A stretch of DNA of 13,927 nucleotides from Oscillospiraceae bacterium. Its GTDB lineage: Bacteria; Bacillota_A; Clostridia; Oscillospirales; Oscillospiraceae. Every line of letters begins with the position of its first letter. The stretch's first letter is position 1. Both the position numbers and the translations under genes were made by a program. The notes beneath the pieces were generated by a model. It saw only the letters and a program-made list of their open reading frames with translations. It searched no databases and was not told the DNA's origin. Positions 13,015 through 13,927 of this stretch are shown here, piece after piece. Where the stretch lies: assembly GCA_017936985.1 (NCBI GenBank), contig JAGBEM010000018.1, positions 1 to 13,927 on the forward strand. The letters are read 5' to 3'.

Positions 13015-13050
13015 AGAGGATGCCGTCTTTTGGACAGCATCCTCTGTTTA
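13015..13050 (+). terminator. Intrinsic terminator after the XRE gene
   Basis: AGAGGATGC (13015-13023) pairs perfectly with GCATCCTCT (13037-13045). The inner GTC/GAC (13025-13027/13033-13035) extends the stem around a TTTTG loop. A U-rich tail GTTTATT follows. Confidence 0.85.
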
Positions 13051-13071
13051 TTGAGTGGATGAGCTTTTTAA

Positions 13072-13099
13072 TTGATTTCTGGCCGATATGGTGTATAAT
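13072..13099 (+). promoter_or_regulatory. Promoter of the PNPOx-like gene
   Basis: TTGATT (13072-13077) and TATAAT (13094-13099) lie 16 bases apart. Transcription would start near 13106, about 40 bases before the start codon at 13149. Confidence 0.8.
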
Positions 13100-13148
13100 A
13101 GTGGCAGATAGTAAGGGAGATAATACGCAAGTTATTGGAGGTAATGAT

Positions 13149-13541
13149 ATGGAAAGAGTATGCAAATTTCTGAAAGATGCCGGTGTTTACTATCTGGCAA
13201 CAGTGGAAGGCGATCAGCCCCGTGTCCGTCCCTTTGGAACCGCCAACATTTTCGAAAACAAGCTGTACATACAGACAGGCAAGGTCAAGCTCTGCTCCAA
13301 GCAGATCCTGGTAAACCCCAAGGTGGAAATCTCCGCTTTCCATCAAGGTACCTGGATTCGCATTGCCGGCGAGTTAGTAGAGGATGACCGTATCGAAGCG
13401 AAAAAGTCCATGCTGGATGCTTACCCAAACCTGCGTGGCATGTACGACGAGAATGACGGCAATACGCAGGTGTTTTATTTCCGTAACGCCGTAGCCACCT
13501 TCTCTTCCTTCACTTCCGCACCGGAAACTGTAGAGTTCTAA
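13149..13541 (+). CDS. Pyridoxamine 5'-phosphate oxidase-family (FMN-binding split barrel) protein
   Basis: A 130-aa protein of the short PNPOx-like family, flavin-binding split beta-barrels that act as small oxidoreductases or flavin/F420-type binders. Visible family features are the opening helix (VCKFLKDAGVYYLATVEGDQP), RVRPFGTANIFENKLYIQTG, a KVEISAFHQGTWIRIAGELVEDD strand pair, and a C-terminal QVFYFRNAVATFSSF strand. I chose ATG 13149 because GGAGG (13137-13141) lies seven bases before it and the promoter TATAAT ends at 13099; the longer frame from 13020 would begin inside the preceding terminator. It is monocistronic as far as can be seen. Its substrate and cofactor cannot be read from sequence. 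Confidence 0.88.
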   Translation: MERVCKFLKDAGVYYLATVEGDQPRVRPFGTANIFENKLYIQTGKVKLCSKQILVNPKVEISAFHQGTWIRIAGELVEDDRIEAKKSMLDAYPNLRGMYDENDGNTQVFYFRNAVATFSSFTSAPETVEF

Positions 13542-13575
13542 AGACCAGATTTTGCACCATATTATGAGGGAAGCC

Positions 13576-13603
13576 TTGAAATATTTATGCTTTGTGTTAT
13601 AAT
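13576..13603 (+). promoter_or_regulatory. Orphan promoter-like sequence
   Basis: TTGAAA (13576-13581) and TATAAT (13598-13603) are 16 bases apart, a near-consensus promoter. Downstream there is only a 14-codon frame (13608-13652) with no ribosome binding site. It may drive a small RNA, a decayed gene, or a gene beyond the window. Confidence 0.55.
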
Positions 13604-13690
13604 GAATATGGACTATATGAACGCACAAGAAAACGGCAAAATGATGATGTAGTGAAGCGCAAAATTTGCACTGTATTTCCTCAAAAACTG

Positions 13691-13709
13691 TGACCAACTT
13701 TTGACCAAC
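13691..13709. repeat. Direct repeat TGACCAAC x2, 11-base period
   Basis: TGACCAAC at 13691-13698 and 13702-13709. One helical turn of spacing is typical for arm-type sites of tyrosine recombinases; that role is inferred. Confidence 0.5.
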
Positions 13710-13732
13710 AAAAGTCCGGTAAAAGAAAATAA

Positions 13733-13772
13733 CTGGTATAATAGCACTATATCTCGAAGGCTAATATACCAG
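13733..13772. repeat. Imperfect 12-bp inverted repeat over an extended -10 (TGGTATAAT)
   Basis: CTGGTATAATAG (13733-13744) and CTAATATACCAG (13761-13772) match at 11 of 12 positions as an inverted repeat. The left arm contains TGGTATAAT, an extended -10 promoter element (TATAAT at 13737-13742) with no good -35. It may be a regulated promoter or a recombination-protein site. Confidence 0.45.
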
Positions 13773-13807
13773 CAACCACTACATATCTACAAAGCCAAAA
13801 ATCCGCC

Positions 13808-13822
13808 ATCGAGTGGGAATGA
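13808..13822 (+). other. guaA 3'-end-like attachment core (putative att site)
   Basis: ATCGAGTGGGAATGA reads as Ile-Glu-Trp-Glu-stop, the conserved C-terminus of GMP synthase. The bases upstream in the same frame (LQSQKSA) are not GMP synthase. This fits a duplicated attachment core left by an element integrated into the 3' end of guaA, a known integration hot spot. It is also flanked by a TCGAG/CTCGA inverted repeat (13809-13813/13825-13829). Whether the element lies to the left or is tandem cannot be decided here. Confidence 0.5.
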
Positions 13823-13880
13823 CGCTCGAAACGGCGAAAACCCGCATGAATACAGGCTTTTTTGCCCGTCCATACTGCTC

Positions 13881-13899
13881 TTGATACTGGATTGATACT
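13881..13899. repeat. Direct repeat TTGATACT x2, 11-base period
   Basis: TTGATACT at 13881-13888 and 13892-13899, again phased by 11 bases, on the other side of the att-like core. This mirrors the TGACCAAC pair to the left. Confidence 0.5.
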
Positions 13900-13927
13900 A
13901 TTTGTGTCCGCCCGGTATTCTCAAGAG

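Larger units (their letters stand above)
13542..13927. other. Gene-free right edge with repeat and attachment-site-like sequences
   Basis: No gene is supported in these 386 bases. They contain the orphan promoter, two helically phased direct-repeat pairs, an imperfect 12-bp inverted repeat and a guaA 3'-end-like core. A minus-strand frame is open from the right edge to about 13786, but it has no recognisable protein content. Confidence 0.5.

Noticed and set aside
13020..13148. N-terminal extension of the PNPOx-like frame
   Set aside because: It starts inside a terminator and crosses a strong promoter. The internal ATG 13149 has a proper ribosome binding site.
13608..13652. 14-codon frame after the orphan promoter
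   Set aside because: It begins almost at the predicted transcription start, has no ribosome binding site, and ends in repeated Met codons.
13835..13863. Possible terminator ending in TTTTTT
   Set aside because: The only pairing before the T run (CCCG with CAGG) is weak and mismatched.
13701..13895. 64-codon plus-strand frame at the right edge
   Set aside because: No ribosome binding site or domain. It runs through the inverted repeat and the att-like core in a frame different from IEWE-stop.

Overview
The window looks like a piece of a Gram-positive gut Clostridia genome (Oscillospirales/Lachnospirales-like). The reasons are strong AGGAGG-type ribosome binding sites, an ECF-type transporter, an NPQTG cell-wall sorting signal, clostridial-style cobalamin riboswitches and DUF2284/DUF2292 genes. 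The taxonomy is inferred from style only. There are no rRNA, tRNA or CRISPR features.

Left two thirds (1-10857, all on the minus strand): a cobalamin (B12/corrinoid) regulated region. Read in the direction of transcription it has: a good promoter (10857-10830); cobalamin riboswitch 2 (10803-10619) followed by an intrinsic terminator; a 53-aa DUF2292 protein; a 134-aa protein with a homing-endonuclease-associated repeat; cobalamin riboswitch 1 (9779-9557); a 2404-aa cell-wall-anchored surface protein; a 428-aa membrane-anchored FecR-like/DUF4430 protein; and an EcfT energy-coupling transmembrane protein that runs off the left edge. The giant protein combines an N-terminal DUF4465 domain (a family I recall being linked with B12-binding surface proteins in Bacteroidetes), three Big_2 Ig-like domains, a DUF4430-like domain and an alpha/alpha-barrel prenyltransferase-type repeat domain. 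The last two domain types are the building blocks of animal transcobalamin and intrinsic factor. My main inference is that this is a riboswitch-controlled surface corrinoid capture system. The wall-anchored giant would catch corrinoid, the membrane-tethered DUF4430 protein would relay it, and an ECF transporter would import it.

Middle (10910-12554, minus): a cysteine-rich DUF2284 putative metal-binding protein with its own promoter, then a two-gene overlapping operon encoding a SLOG-family protein and a small membrane-anchored protein.

Right (12570-13541): a divergent XRE-family regulator with repeated AACGATA motifs in the shared promoter region, a strong terminator, then a pyridoxamine-phosphate-oxidase-like flavoprotein with its own promoter.

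Right edge (13542-13927): no convincing gene. It holds two promoter-like sequences, an inverted repeat, two pairs of 11-bp-phased direct repeats, and a 15-base stretch reading as the last codons of GMP synthase (IEWE-stop). Together these look like an attachment site of an integrative element that targets the 3' end of guaA.
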